The notes: generated from the sequence alone by a model not told the origin. A stretch of 64,000 bases of DNA from Halobacillus shinanisalinarum (GCF_022919835.1 NZ_CP095074.1:4194001-4258000), one strand, 5' to 3'; positions 28,579 through 36,774 are shown, counted from the stretch's first letter. Translations and numbers: made by a program.

Positions 28579-29202
28579 ATGGCAATGTCAAGTTATGATA
28601 GAAAATGCCAAATCATGAATTTAGAAAGAGAAGCTTGTAAACCTCAAAAACAATCACCAGTTACGTGCGGCGATACGTGTTATGAAGACGCGTACCAAGA
28701 TAATACGTGTTGTAAAGATAAGTGGGACGATAAGTGTTATAAGGACACGTGTAAGAAGGATAAGGGAGAATGCCCTAAAAAACCATGTGAATGGAACGCC
28801 CTAGACCCAACAATGGACCATCCTTTTGGTAATACTATCAACCAAGATGCGAATGCTCAATTGAAAAATGTCCAACAATCCTTTGAATCCATTGTTATTA
28901 AGGATTCATGTGATATCGATGTAAGCACATCTGATACTCAGGTAGCAGTAAATATTCAGGTGGCTATTCAAGCTGCAATTGCACTAATTGTCAGCATATC
29001 GATTGCAGATAGTGAGAAGGCGAACACGATAACACAAGACCTGAATTCACAATTAAAATCAAGCCAGGTAAATAGACAACAAACTTATATTGAAAATTCA
29101 CGTGGAGTAACTGTAACGACAGACGATTCAGATGTAGCAGTTAATGTTCAAGTAGCACTACAAGTATTGGTTGCATTGGTGATTAGATTAGGTATTTTGT
29201 AA
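28579..29202 (+). CDS. cotX: Spore coat/crust protein CotX-like, two tandem CotX domains
   Basis: A 207-residue insoluble-fraction type coat protein. Residues ~20-75 are Cys and Lys rich (about 11 Cys), suited to cross-linking. Two homologous ~60-residue units follow: NTINQDANAQLKNVQQSFES ... VAVNIQVAIQAAIALIVSIS and NTITQDLNSQLKSSQVNRQQ ... VAVNVQVALQVLVALVIRLG. These are Spore Coat X/V domains; CotX has two and CotV one. AGGAGGTGAGG precedes the ATG. Crust location is inferred from the family. Confidence 0.92.
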   Translation: MAMSSYDRKCQIMNLEREACKPQKQSPVTCGDTCYEDAYQDNTCCKDKWDDKCYKDTCKKDKGECPKKPCEWNALDPTMDHPFGNTINQDANAQLKNVQQSFESIVIKDSCDIDVSTSDTQVAVNIQVAIQAAIALIVSISIADSEKANTITQDLNSQLKSSQVNRQQTYIENSRGVTVTTDDSDVAVNVQVALQVLVALVIRLGIL

Positions 29203-29258
29203 TGATATAGAGTTGTGAAATGATAGTGTGTTCTCAAAGATGAGGGCTCATTCTATCT

Positions 29259-29298
29259 TAGAGAGATGCCTTACTTTTAAAGTTAGGCATCTCTTTTT
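29259..29298 (+). terminator. Terminator of cotX
   Basis: AGAGATGCCTTAC and GTTAGGCATCTCT form the stem around TTTTAAA, followed by TTTTT. Confidence 0.92.
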
Positions 29299-29818
29299 TA
29301 TTTGTTTTTTTATTCATAGTTGAAAAGGGAGAGTGTATATACTAACTTTTTTCGTACTTGGCACATTAGCAGGGTTGAATTTCGAACGATAAAGGCAGCG
29401 AGAGAGCATGAGGCCTTGAAACAATTATCCTGTTTCTCATGGTGGCAGCATCAATAGAAAAAGAATAGGTGTTTGGTTGTAATCTCTTAGACAAGCGCCT
29501 TTTTTGATAAGATGTCGTACAAACACCGCCATCTGCTTTTCAATTTTTCATAGAATAGATTATTAAGCAAAAGAGGAACTTGTAGGATGCTGGGTTTTTG
29601 CATATTCAGCTTATCTGAAATGAAATCAGTCATGATTTATTCGGTATTTAAGTAAGCTTAATAACTAGGGAATTAAACTCAGAAAAAATAAAAGCCATGG
29701 AAGTAACGAACAGACATACTATAATGAAAGACTACCACAATGATAAAAAAGATGACTACGGCTCAGTACCGAAGTCACCTTTATAAGTGTATAATCACAA
29801 TCTGCTTTTTTTGGATAA
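29299..29818. other. Intergenic stretch between cotX and cotY/Z without a recognised gene
   Basis: About 520 bases downstream of both convergent genes. I see short stem candidates (for example AGGTGTTT near 29467 with GCGCCTTTTTT near 29497) but no ORF with a ribosome site and no recognisable homology. Confidence 0.5.
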
Positions 29819-30322
29819 TTATAGTGCAGAAATTGCAGGCAAGCAAGTTACATGGCAGAAGCATTTTAAATCGACTGTTATACAAATTCCTGTAGCACTC
29901 AGATCTCTAGTCTCTTGCTCTGCAGGACATTCACAGCCACAATCTGAACCAGTCTCTGGTGAAAGAAGCAACTCCAATGTTGCGCAGCAATCGTCATCTA
30001 CATCTTTTACACGGAAGAAGAAGCTTTCTTTTACATCGAAATTATTGAAATCATCTTCACAACGTTTTCCTCCGAAACCTTTAAAAGGTTTACATGTTCC
30101 TTCACAGTATAAGATAACAGGGATTGTGTCACGACCGTTGCCTCCCATGGCACCGCCTACCAAATCATCGATCGACTGTTTGCATCCATAATCACAACAG
30201 TTGTCTCCAGCTACTTCGTCTTGTGCTGCTTTGATATCTCTAAGAATATCGCAAACACAATTTTCGAAGTCGCACTTATCGAAATCATAATCTTTTTCTC
30301 TTTCTTTCTCTTTACAACCCAT
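29819..30322 (-). CDS. cotZ: Spore crust protein CotY/CotZ-like
   Basis: A 167-residue Cys-rich outer coat/crust protein. The order CVCDILRDIKAAQDEV ... SIDDLVGG ... TIPVILYCEGTCKPFKGFG ... FFFRVKDVDDDCCATLELL matches CotY/CotZ. Cysteines are spread along the chain, as needed for disulfide-linked crust lattices. CotZ versus CotY cannot be decided from sequence alone. Transcribed opposite to cotX, unlike the collinear cotXYZ order of B. subtilis, and only one CotY/Z gene is present in the window. Confidence 0.88.
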   Translation of the reverse strand: MGCKEKEREKDYDFDKCDFENCVCDILRDIKAAQDEVAGDNCCDYGCKQSIDDLVGGAMGGNGRDTIPVILYCEGTCKPFKGFGGKRCEDDFNNFDVKESFFFRVKDVDDDCCATLELLLSPETGSDCGCECPAEQETRDLSATGICITVDLKCFCHVTCLPAISAL

Positions 30323-30520
30323 GCGTTTATCTCCTTTCTAATTTCCAAACGTATTGACGTGATGTCCTTAATAGACTATGTAATTATGCCCTTACGGTGT
30401 GGGCAGCTGACTGATTTATAAGAATTGGCATCGAATTCATAAGGATTGGGCTATAGACTATACAGAGTAATGAAATCAACCATAAAATATCAATGAACTT
30501 TTAATAAGGAGATGAAGTAA

Positions 30521-30742
30521 ATGTCTGAGAAGAAAAAAGTGATCTATGTTAAAGACCTGATTATAAAGGCAGATAATGTTTATGTTGAACCGCAGGAAGA
30601 CGATGATCGTAATGATCATAAGCGTAATGATCCATTATTTGGGGGCGTAGAAGGCACCGTGATGAAGAGGACGACAAAAGAAAACATCATGATGACGAAT
30701 CAAGTTTCCGCGGAGGCTTTTCCTGGCTCTAATTCATTTTAA
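30521..30742 (+). pseudogene. Small charged coat-type protein, probable frameshift
   Basis: AAGGAGATG precedes the ATG. The N-terminus MSEKKKVIYVKDLIIKADNV is followed by an acidic/basic tract and DPLFGG. As written the frame then reads an uncharged C-terminus to 30742. In the other frame the same DNA gives RRRHRDEEDDKRKHHDDE and ends SSFRGGFSWL at 30732, which fits the composition of the first half much better. One extra G in the run 30641-30645 would join them to a ~70-residue protein. It lies in the coat cluster; function unknown. Confidence 0.6.
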
Positions 30743-30769
30743 GGCCACTACCTGGTAGTGGCCTTTTTC
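30741..30769 (+). terminator. Terminator before yjcA
   Basis: AAGGCCACTAC and GTAGTGGCCTT form an 11-bp stem with loop CTG, followed by TTTCTT. Confidence 0.88.
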
Positions 30770-30793
30770 TTACGAGAGAGGGAGGGGTTAGAG

Positions 30794-31120
30794 ATGGATA
30801 TTGGATGGTTCGATTTACTGATATTAATTTTTGCCAGTTTTCGCTTTACACACCTTATTGTTGATGATCTCATTTTTGAATGGGCACGGCAGCCCTTTTT
30901 AAAAGTCGTTACAACCATGGATAACAATGGTTATAAAGAGGAATGGCTTGAACCTGAGGGGATGATCGGTGAACTCATTAGTTGCCAGTGGTGTGTGGGA
31001 GTCTGGTCAGCTTTATTAATGACGGGAATATACCTAGTTGTTCCTTATGGAGAGGTGGCACTCTTAGTTTTGGCTATAGCTGGTCTGCAATCAATTATTT
31101 ATGAATGGAGTGAACGGTAA
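30794..31120 (+). CDS. yjcA: YjcA-like DUF1360 membrane protein
   Basis: A 108-residue protein with a hydrophobic N-terminus (WFDLLILIFASFRFTHLIV) and C-terminal spans (SALLMTGIYLVV ... VALLVLAIAGLQSII). The DUF1360 motif CxWCxGxWSA reads CQWCVGVWSA near residue 66. Start at 30794 is set by GGGAGGGG. B. subtilis YjcA is a sporulation protein located at the same place after the cot genes. Role unknown. Confidence 0.87.
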   Translation: MDIGWFDLLILIFASFRFTHLIVDDLIFEWARQPFLKVVTTMDNNGYKEEWLEPEGMIGELISCQWCVGVWSALLMTGIYLVVPYGEVALLVLAIAGLQSIIYEWSER

Positions 31121-31149
31121 TTGTAAAAAAACGAAAACCCCTCATTAAA

Positions 31150-31332
31150 TTGTTAGGAGAAATAGATGAAGAAATGAGACGCTCAAATGGCGTCATTAAA
31201 CAACCGGAGAAGCGATTTAATGGATGGCAACATGATTTTGATGCATGGGAACAACGATTCTCGAAAAGAATGATGAAGCTTGAAAGTGAACTGAACAAAC
31301 AAATGAAAAAGTTGGATCATTATTTTGAATAA
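31150..31332 (+). CDS. Small coiled-coil protein, start uncertain
   Basis: The open frame reads KRKPLIKLLGEIDEEMRRSN and then FNGWQHDFDAWEQRFSKRMM before an amphipathic Lys/Glu/Leu tail, a likely coiled coil. It follows yjcA within ~30 bases. No good initiation codon with a ribosome site is visible: the TTG at 31150 lacks one and the frame is open upstream to about 31121 without ATG, GTG or TTG. Either a rare start or a base error hides the true N-terminus. Function unknown; probably sporulation-associated by location. Confidence 0.5.
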   Translation: MLGEIDEEMRRSNGVIKQPEKRFNGWQHDFDAWEQRFSKRMMKLESELNKQMKKLDHYFE

Positions 31333-31398
31333 ATGAACAAAGGCGAGGAATACATTATTTAAAATAGGGTATGAATCTAATAAGAAGGGAGGAGGTTT

Positions 31399-31698
31399 AT
31401 TATCGGGTATATTCTTCCGATTACACATTATCAATATATGGACTATCAGAAAAGAACCACACAAACCAAGCGCTCTCCTTTTTTATTAGAACCTGCTTTT
31501 AAAGTGGCGTTGGATCACAAATTAAAAGATGACCACGAGCCCAGTGCAGAGAAACGAAAAGCATACACAGAGAAGCAACAGAATTTATATACCCCTGCTA
31601 CCGTTCATTATCGCAATCTGAATGTTCCTCCGGGTCTTCAGGAAAAATATTATTCCAGGATTACAGGAAAGGGGCTTCATTTTAGCGAAAAGATATAG
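31399..31698 (+). CDS. Hypothetical protein, probable ATT start
   Basis: The frame from ATT at 31399 encodes (M)IGYILPITHYQYMDYQKR followed by SPFLLEPAFKVALDHKLKDD; 99 residues. GGGAGG (31387-31392) lies six bases upstream of the ATT, while the internal ATG at 31438 has no ribosome site and would remove the GYILPITHYQY segment. ATT starts are rare but known in bacteria (infC uses AUU). The protein is polar and basic without membrane spans. Function unknown. Confidence 0.6.
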   Translation: MIGYILPITHYQYMDYQKRTTQTKRSPFLLEPAFKVALDHKLKDDHEPSAEKRKAYTEKQQNLYTPATVHYRNLNVPPGLQEKYYSRITGKGLHFSEKI

Positions 31699-31752
31699 TA
31701 AAAGGTTTTTTCTAATAATTTTCAATTCTTTTATAAAATGAGGGGTTCTGTT

Positions 31753-32658
31753 ATGTCATTTGAACAAATCAACGCTCACTGCTACTACTATAATAGTGCT
31801 GTTAATATTGGTTATGTACATGATGGGGAAACAGGTCTTATGATTGATACAGGGATTGATCCATCCTCAGTAAAAAAGATGCTTAAGGAACTCAAGAAAA
31901 GAGAGCTTCCGTTGACGCATCTTTTTATTACTCATGCCCATGCAGATCATTATGGTGGCGCTGCTTACATTCAAGAACAGTTTAACTTAAAAACAATTAC
32001 CCCTGTGTTCGAAGAAGCTATTTTACAAAATCCACTGCTTGAACCTCTGTATTTGTTTGGCGGAAATGACCCTTTACCAGAGCTGCAAAACAAATTTTTG
32101 CAAGGTCCGAAGATGCATGTGGATCAGGCTGTAACTGAAGGAACATTGCAAATCGGGTCCCTTCATGTTGAAACGTATTTATTGCCGGGACATAGCTATC
32201 ATCAACTCGCTCTTCTTACAAAAGGAGTCTTATTTGCGGCTGATTCTTACTTTAGTGAATCGCAATTGCGAAATCATAAAATCCCTTATGTGACAGATAC
32301 AGATGCAACACTTAAAAGCTTAGACAGGCTTCTGAATATTCCTTGTGATGGGGCCTTGCCAGGACATGGTTTATATGAAGAAAACTTCAAAGACACAGTC
32401 AAGGCTAATATTCATTACCATAACGAATTATTACAGTGGATGGAAGCTTACTTGCAAAATTACCCTGAAGGCGTAAGCCATGAACAAATGGTTTCAGCTA
32501 TGTGCAGTTACTATAGTGTAAACGTTCAGCAATTTTCTCAATGGCTTTTATTTAAAACGGCTGTCACAGCTTATTTAGTAGCTTTGAAGAAACAGGATAG
32601 GGTGAATGATAAGATAGATGAATACAGATGGATGTTTTTTCCATTCAATAAGGCATGA
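31753..32658 (+). CDS. MBL-fold metallo-hydrolase
   Basis: A 301-residue metallo-beta-lactamase-fold hydrolase. The dinuclear metal site is ITHAHADHYGG (HxHxDH), followed by the His in LPGHSYHQL, the Asp in LFAADSYF and the last His in LPGHGLYEEN. A C-terminal helical region resembling that of glyoxalase II/lactonase relatives completes it. TGAGGGG precedes the ATG at 31753. The substrate cannot be deduced. The 3' end overlaps the convergent DUF421 gene by 14 bases. Confidence 0.88.
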   Translation: MSFEQINAHCYYYNSAVNIGYVHDGETGLMIDTGIDPSSVKKMLKELKKRELPLTHLFITHAHADHYGGAAYIQEQFNLKTITPVFEEAILQNPLLEPLYLFGGNDPLPELQNKFLQGPKMHVDQAVTEGTLQIGSLHVETYLLPGHSYHQLALLTKGVLFAADSYFSESQLRNHKIPYVTDTDATLKSLDRLLNIPCDGALPGHGLYEENFKDTVKANIHYHNELLQWMEAYLQNYPEGVSHEQMVSAMCSYYSVNVQQFSQWLLFKTAVTAYLVALKKQDRVNDKIDEYRWMFFPFNKA

Positions 32659-33319
32659 CAAAAAGTTGTTCCCCTGGTGTATATTCGGCCATAAGCACCT
32701 GGTCTACACGAGAAATGTGCTGATTGCGTAATTCTGTCTCCAGCCAACTCTCATCGAACCCTGATTCTCTGAGGTTATCCCAGAGAACTTCACCATCACT
32801 TATAAAAATGCTAGACAATGAAACGGCTGATAAAGGAAGATTCAGGTCTTTCTTTGTCGGAGTCTGTTTGTCAGATCTCCTCAATACGGAGATCGTACCG
32901 TCCGTTTCAAGAACCGCAAATTGGACATCCTTTATAGAAAAAACATCCTTACTGCGTAATAAATGCTGGAGCTGGTTAATATCCAGCTTATTTTTCTTCA
33001 GTTGTTTCTTCATAATTTTCCCTTCATGAATCACAAGGGAGGGACTGCCCTCAAGTAAGCTTCTAGACCCTTTTAATTTTTGGGTAATCATTTCAGTTAT
33101 ATAAATAAGAATACCCCAAAGGATCACCGCAAAGGCAATCTTGACAATACTAACTTCATCATCATAAAGCGCGTTCCCAACGAGTTCTCCTAAAACTAAT
33201 GCGGAGATAAAGTCAAAAGCCGTTATTTGGGTGATTTGCGTTTTCCCGAGTACTTTTGTTATTAGAAAAAGGGCAATGAACCCGAATATAATATCTGTGA
33301 ACATTTGAAAATATTCCAT
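32645..33319 (-). CDS. DUF421 membrane protein (YetF-like)
   Basis: A 224-residue member of the DUF421/YetF family: three N-terminal membrane spans (IIFGFIALFLITKVLGKTQ ... FISALVLGELVGNALYD ... FAVILWGILIYITEMI) and a cytosolic domain with SLVIHEGKIMKKQLKKNKLD and FAVLETDGTISVL. Bacillus paralogs such as YetF are spore or membrane proteins of unknown biochemical role. A second family member is at 38093-38779. Confidence 0.88.
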   Translation of the reverse strand: MEYFQMFTDIIFGFIALFLITKVLGKTQITQITAFDFISALVLGELVGNALYDDEVSIVKIAFAVILWGILIYITEMITQKLKGSRSLLEGSPSLVIHEGKIMKKQLKKNKLDINQLQHLLRSKDVFSIKDVQFAVLETDGTISVLRRSDKQTPTKKDLNLPLSAVSLSSIFISDGEVLWDNLRESGFDESWLETELRNQHISRVDQVLMAEYTPGEQLFVMPY

Positions 33320-33386
33320 ACCATCACCTGTCCCTCAAACTTTTTGGTCTAGCTAACATTTTAGACGAGAAAGAAGACTTTTATAC

Positions 33387-33421
33387 AAAAAAAGACCTGC
33401 CCTTTAGAACAGGCAGATCAT
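33387..33421 (-). terminator. Terminator of the yjcH-yjcG-yjcF operon
   Basis: On the minus strand CTGCC and GGCAG extend to GATCTGCC / GGCAGGTC around TGTTCTAAAG, followed by seven T. Confidence 0.8.
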
Positions 33422-33425
33422 TTGT

Positions 33426-33854
33426 TTATAGATTTTTAATCATCGTTACATGAGGGATGCCGGCATCCATAAATTCTTCCGAGACAGTATGGTACCCGAG
33501 ACTTTCATAAAAACCCTCTGCATGAGTTTGCGAGTTAAGTTTAGCTTTTGAATACCCTTCATCTTTAATCACTGTTTCCATGTAGTGAATGATTTGCTTG
33601 CCAAAGGAATGACCTCTGTGGGGTTTCGCTACACAAATTCTTTCAAGCTTTGCATAATCTTCAATAAATCTGAGTCGAGCAGCTGCAAACGGTTCTCCAT
33701 TAAAGTAACCAACGATATGTGTTGCTTGCTCCTCGAAAGTATCGTGCTCGTCAGTCTCCGAAACCCCTTGTTCTTTTATGAAAACGTTACGCCGAACATG
33801 GTAGGCGTCGCTAAGTTCTTCATAATTTGTTACCTTCCGAATATCGGCAAGCAT
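33426..33854 (-). CDS. yjcF: GNAT acetyltransferase YjcF
   Basis: A 142-residue GNAT protein: FIKEQGVSETDEHD is the ElaA/YjcF-type entry, FAAARLRFIEDYAKLERICV the acceptor strands, and KPHRGHSFGKQIIHYME the acetyl-CoA loop. SQTHAEGFYESLGYHTV is the C-terminal hallmark. Start is adjacent to the stop of yjcG (one-base overlap). The order yjcH-yjcG-yjcF is conserved with B. subtilis. Substrate unknown. Confidence 0.92.
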   Translation of the reverse strand: MLADIRKVTNYEELSDAYHVRRNVFIKEQGVSETDEHDTFEEQATHIVGYFNGEPFAAARLRFIEDYAKLERICVAKPHRGHSFGKQIIHYMETVIKDEGYSKAKLNSQTHAEGFYESLGYHTVSEEFMDAGIPHVTMIKNL

Positions 33855-34369
33855 TAGTGTTCACCAAGCCGAAAAGTTTCATATACGCTCCAAGCTCCAT
33901 TTTCCAATTGATAAAGAAGTTGAAAACGGTCAACTTTGTCTACAATATCAAAACTATCCATACTTAAACTCCCATACACATCCGAAAACTCCTCATCAGA
34001 AAGCTTCTGAGCGATCGTGATGTGAGGCACAAAAGAATACTCCTTATTATCAGGGATAATTCCTTCGTGTAGCTTCTGATTGAGTTCCACAATTTCATCA
34101 GATGGATTAACTTTTAAGTAAATAGTGTTGGTAACAGGTGAGAAAGAACTTACTTTGGATATTTTTATTGAAAATGAAGCTGTACTTTTGGCAATTTCTT
34201 TTAATTCAGGAATAATCGTTGCTTCAAGTTCCTCTTCATCTGTTTCGAAGGGTTCTTTAACAGTAATATGCGGTGGAATCAGAGCATAATGTGGGTCGTA
34301 ACGTTTACGATAAGAGTTTGCTTCATCCTGTACTTTTTTTGATGGAAAAATTGCTATACCATATTTCAT
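33854..34369 (-). CDS. yjcG: 2'-5' RNA ligase/phosphoesterase family protein YjcG
   Basis: A 171-residue 2H phosphoesterase. Both active-site motifs are visible: PPHITVKEP near residue 35 and VPHITIAQ near 116, each His-x-Thr. GGAGGG precedes the ATG at 34369 and sets the start. Family members act on 2',3'-cyclic or 2'-5' linked RNA ends; the cellular substrate of YjcG is unknown. Confidence 0.93.
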   Translation of the reverse strand: MKYGIAIFPSKKVQDEANSYRKRYDPHYALIPPHITVKEPFETDEEELEATIIPELKEIAKSTASFSIKISKVSSFSPVTNTIYLKVNPSDEIVELNQKLHEGIIPDNKEYSFVPHITIAQKLSDEEFSDVYGSLSMDSFDIVDKVDRFQLLYQLENGAWSVYETFRLGEH

Positions 34370-34416
34370 TCGATTAATCCCTCCTGATTCATTCATTTAC
34401 ACGCTACTTGCGGCAA

Positions 34417-35139
34417 TTAGCCAAATATCGTTTGTAAAGCTCGTTTTAAATCCTGTTGCCACGCCTTCCATGTGTGGTCACCGTCGAGCTCATGAAAAAT
34501 ATAAGATAAAGGCTGCTGTGATAAATATTCTTTTAGACGGCGGTTGGGTTCTAAGAAGTCCTTTGTTGCCCCATCTGTGGTTGATACCGAATTCTCCTTA
34601 TTTCCAATCGTATGATAAATCGACAGCGATGATAGATCCCGCGCCATTTTTACGACCTCCATAACGTGAGGATCTACATATGGGCTCTGCATAATGACGT
34701 TACCGAATACATTTGGAAAACGTGTGGCTGTCATTAGTGCCAGTGTACCAGCTAATGAATCGCCAACAAGTGTGCGTCCATTTCCCATATAAAAGCCTGG
34801 GAGTTCTTCATCTAGAAAAGGAACAACCTCCCTTACTAAAAAGTTAACATAGTCACCTTGTTTTTTTCCATCAGGATGATACTTATCCCGACGGTCAAAC
34901 TTATCATGATAATGAATGCCAATAAAAATCGTATTTTCAATCTCTTTATCTGCATGAAGCTGATCACTCAGAGTTGCAGTCCGTCCCATCTGAAAGTAGT
35001 CATTTCCATCCTGCATAATGCAGAAATGGTATTTGTATAGTGGCGAAAAGTTTTTGGGTGTGTACACTTTTAACGTCATTTCTTCATTTAAATATTGGCT
35101 ATTGATGCTGTACTCCTGCATCGTACCGTCTCTCCCCAT
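34417..35139 (-). CDS. yjcH: Alpha/beta-hydrolase esterase YjcH
   Basis: A 240-residue esterase-D-like hydrolase, equal to B. subtilis YjcH. The nucleophile elbow is LVGDSLAGTLAL (G-D-S-L-A), and the catalytic His lies in FHELDGDHTWKAW. YHFCIMQDGNDYFQMG is the typical second strand. AGGAGGTG precedes the ATG at 35139, so an upstream extension to 35199 is rejected. First gene of the yjcHGF operon. Confidence 0.91.
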   Translation of the reverse strand: MGRDGTMQEYSINSQYLNEEMTLKVYTPKNFSPLYKYHFCIMQDGNDYFQMGRTATLSDQLHADKEIENTIFIGIHYHDKFDRRDKYHPDGKKQGDYVNFLVREVVPFLDEELPGFYMGNGRTLVGDSLAGTLALMTATRFPNVFGNVIMQSPYVDPHVMEVVKMARDLSSLSIYHTIGNKENSVSTTDGATKDFLEPNRRLKEYLSQQPLSYIFHELDGDHTWKAWQQDLKRALQTIFG

Positions 35140-35368
35140 TTGACCACCTCCTAACATCCGAGCAAGTTTGCTAATGGAAATTACCGCCTCGTAAATCATG
35201 TAAACGTATCACTTCTATTTTATCATATAATTTTGAAAAAAAGGAGAATCGATCATTTTGAAAGGCAAGAAATTTATCATAAAATAAAAAACACTGAAAA
35301 ATCGTTGACATCGATACGATAGCCATGTATATTAGTACTTGTCCTTACAACAAAATGTTACATAATGT

Positions 35369-35441
35369 GATTCCGTAGCTCAGCTGGGAGAGCGCCACCT
35401 TGACAGGGTGGAGGTCGTTGGTTCGAGCCCAATCGGAATCA
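35369..35441 (+). tRNA. tRNA-Val (anticodon GAC)
   Basis: A full cloverleaf: acceptor GATTCCG / CGGAATC with discriminator A, D arm GCTCAGCTGGGAGAGC, anticodon arm CCACC-TTGACAG-GGTGG giving anticodon GAC, variable AGGTC and T arm with GGTTCGAGCCC. The 3' CCA is not encoded. An isolated tRNA, not in an rRNA cluster. A broken integrase gene ends 100 bases downstream. Confidence 0.96.
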
Positions 35442-35454
35442 TCCATCAAAGTGC

Positions 35455-35502
35455 CGGAGTGGCGCGGTTTCCTAACAGGAGGAGGCCGCGTCACTTCTTT
35501 TA
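35455..35502. terminator. Hairpin between tRNA-Val and the integrase relic
   Basis: GTGGCGCGGTTTCCT pairs imperfectly with AGGAGGAGGCCGCGTCAC, followed by TTCTTTT. Plausible terminator of tRNA-Val. Confidence 0.55.
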
Positions 35503-35542
35503 TTTACAGCACTTGTTGCCGAGTTGTTGCCGGAATTTTGAA

Positions 35543-35980
35543 TTAGACTTCTTTTCGCTTCGAAAATAGATTATCAATTTTGTTGGCTGCTTCCTGGTCA
35601 GCTGCTTCTAACACATGTCCATAAGTATCCATCGTTATACGAATATCTTTTCTTTTGGTGAATCTCCGCCACCAGGTCGTTGGAGTAGTGGGGTAGAAGT
35701 GGGTACCATCTTCATTACAAAAGAGCCATGAGTGATTATGTTCTTGCCAATACTCTCCGGCCTTCATCTTCAGACGAAGATTCTCCATGTACAGTTCTTT
35801 GACTAAAACCATAACAGATGTAGGTACTGTTACAACCCGAGTAGAGGTGAAGGACTTTGGATCCTTGATAAGCGCACGTCCTTTCTCACCTCTGACAATA
35901 GATTGATCGATGCGAATCTGATTTTTATCCCAATCAATTCGTTTTAATTTGTGTTTCAATGGTATATCCGTTAGGGGCAA
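35543..35980 (-). pseudogene. Phage/ICE tyrosine recombinase relic with internal deletion
   Basis: The frame carries the middle of a tyrosine integrase (IDWDKNQIRIDQSIVRGEKG, then KDPKSFTSTRVVTVP and HSWLFCNEDGTHFYPTTP) and its C-terminus RITMDTYGHVLEAADQEAAN, which contains the Tyr nucleophile. Between WWRRFTKR and KDIRITMD about 35 residues holding the His-x-x-Arg and GH motifs are missing, and the N-terminal DNA-binding domain is absent. The protein cannot recombine DNA. Its C-terminal end faces tRNA-Val, as expected for an element that used that tRNA as attachment site. Confidence 0.88.
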
Positions 35981-36085
35981 CGAGAACGTTGAAAATGAAT
36001 TAGGTTTTGCCTTCGTGGCCGTGAACTTGAGAAATTACACGGCCAGGAACGGAAGCCACCCAACCAAGCATGAGATTCATTCAAC

Positions 36086-36135
36086 AAAAAAGGGTTCCGA
36101 TCATCGAATTTTGATGATCGGAACCCTTTTTTACT
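36086..36135. terminator. Bidirectional terminator
   Basis: AAAAAAGGGTTCCGATCATC and its exact complement around GAATTTT form a 20-bp stem ending in T tracts on both strands. No intact gene ends here; it may be left from the lost element. Confidence 0.88.
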
Positions 36136-36498
36136 ATTTTCGGCTAGTTATGTCCCAGCCACTAAATTACAATTATTAAGTCTTTCTATCGCTAAGGTTT
36201 ACTTGGGATAGGTTTTTTGATTCTTCTAATTGATCAAAGGTTACGCTGTTGTCGTTTCAGTTTAACGAGTTTTAAAAATTTTGAATCCTCACTGTTACGG
36301 ATCCTTTTACTATTTAATCTAATTTTTCTCCAGCATCATCAATGTTTTCAAAAGCTCAAAGAATGTCGAGGGAACTTCCTACATTGACCGGAAATGGAAA
36401 TATATTGTTCCATTTCCCAAAAAAACTGAAGTACCTTTGCTATAAAAAAAGCTGATAAACGGACTTTTTTAAGTGTCTATTTATCGGGGCATAGTTCA
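36136..36498. other. Non-coding stretch, no gene seen
   Basis: AT-rich sequence with no ORF supported by a ribosome site. The segment AAAAAAGCTGATAAACGG near 36445 with TGTCTATTTATCGG could form a weak stem, otherwise nothing recognised. Confidence 0.4.
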
Positions 36499-36774
36499 CT
36501 AAGCAGGGCATCGGCTTGTTTGAAGATTTAAAAAATGATTTATACATTCTTGATCTGATGTGGCATCTTTACCTTCAATAATAATGAGGGAATCTGGGTT
36601 TTTTAAAGTTAAGATAAATGAAATGAGCTTTGCTAGACTGTTTACTTCACACGTCATCTCATGATTAAACAAGTATATGTTGCTTTTAACTTTCCGACAT
36701 AGTCGATAAAACTCTACAGTCTTGACCATAGTCAATGATCGAAGGGAAACTCTACAAGACAATATATGCTTCAT
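36499..36774 (-). CDS. HPr-like protein lacking the phosphorylation His
   Basis: A 91-residue protein with the strand-helix pattern of HPr: KTVEFYRLCRKVKSNIYLFN, VNSLAKLISFILTLKN in place of the HPr NAKSIMGLMSL helix, then DSLIIIEGKDAT and a last helix. The active-site segment of true HPr (GIHARPA) is replaced by LCRKV-type sequence, so neither His15 nor a Ser46 equivalent in the right context is evident. It may be a non-catalytic relative used in binding or regulation; that role is inference. Stands alone on the minus strand. Confidence 0.6.
   Translation of the reverse strand: MKHILSCRVSLRSLTMVKTVEFYRLCRKVKSNIYLFNHEMTCEVNSLAKLISFILTLKNPDSLIIIEGKDATSDQECINHFLNLQTSRCPA

Noticed and set aside
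29787..30191. 134-codon plus-strand ORF opposite cotY/Z
   Set aside because: Mirror of the Cys-rich coat gene on the minus strand, which has the family motifs and a ribosome site.
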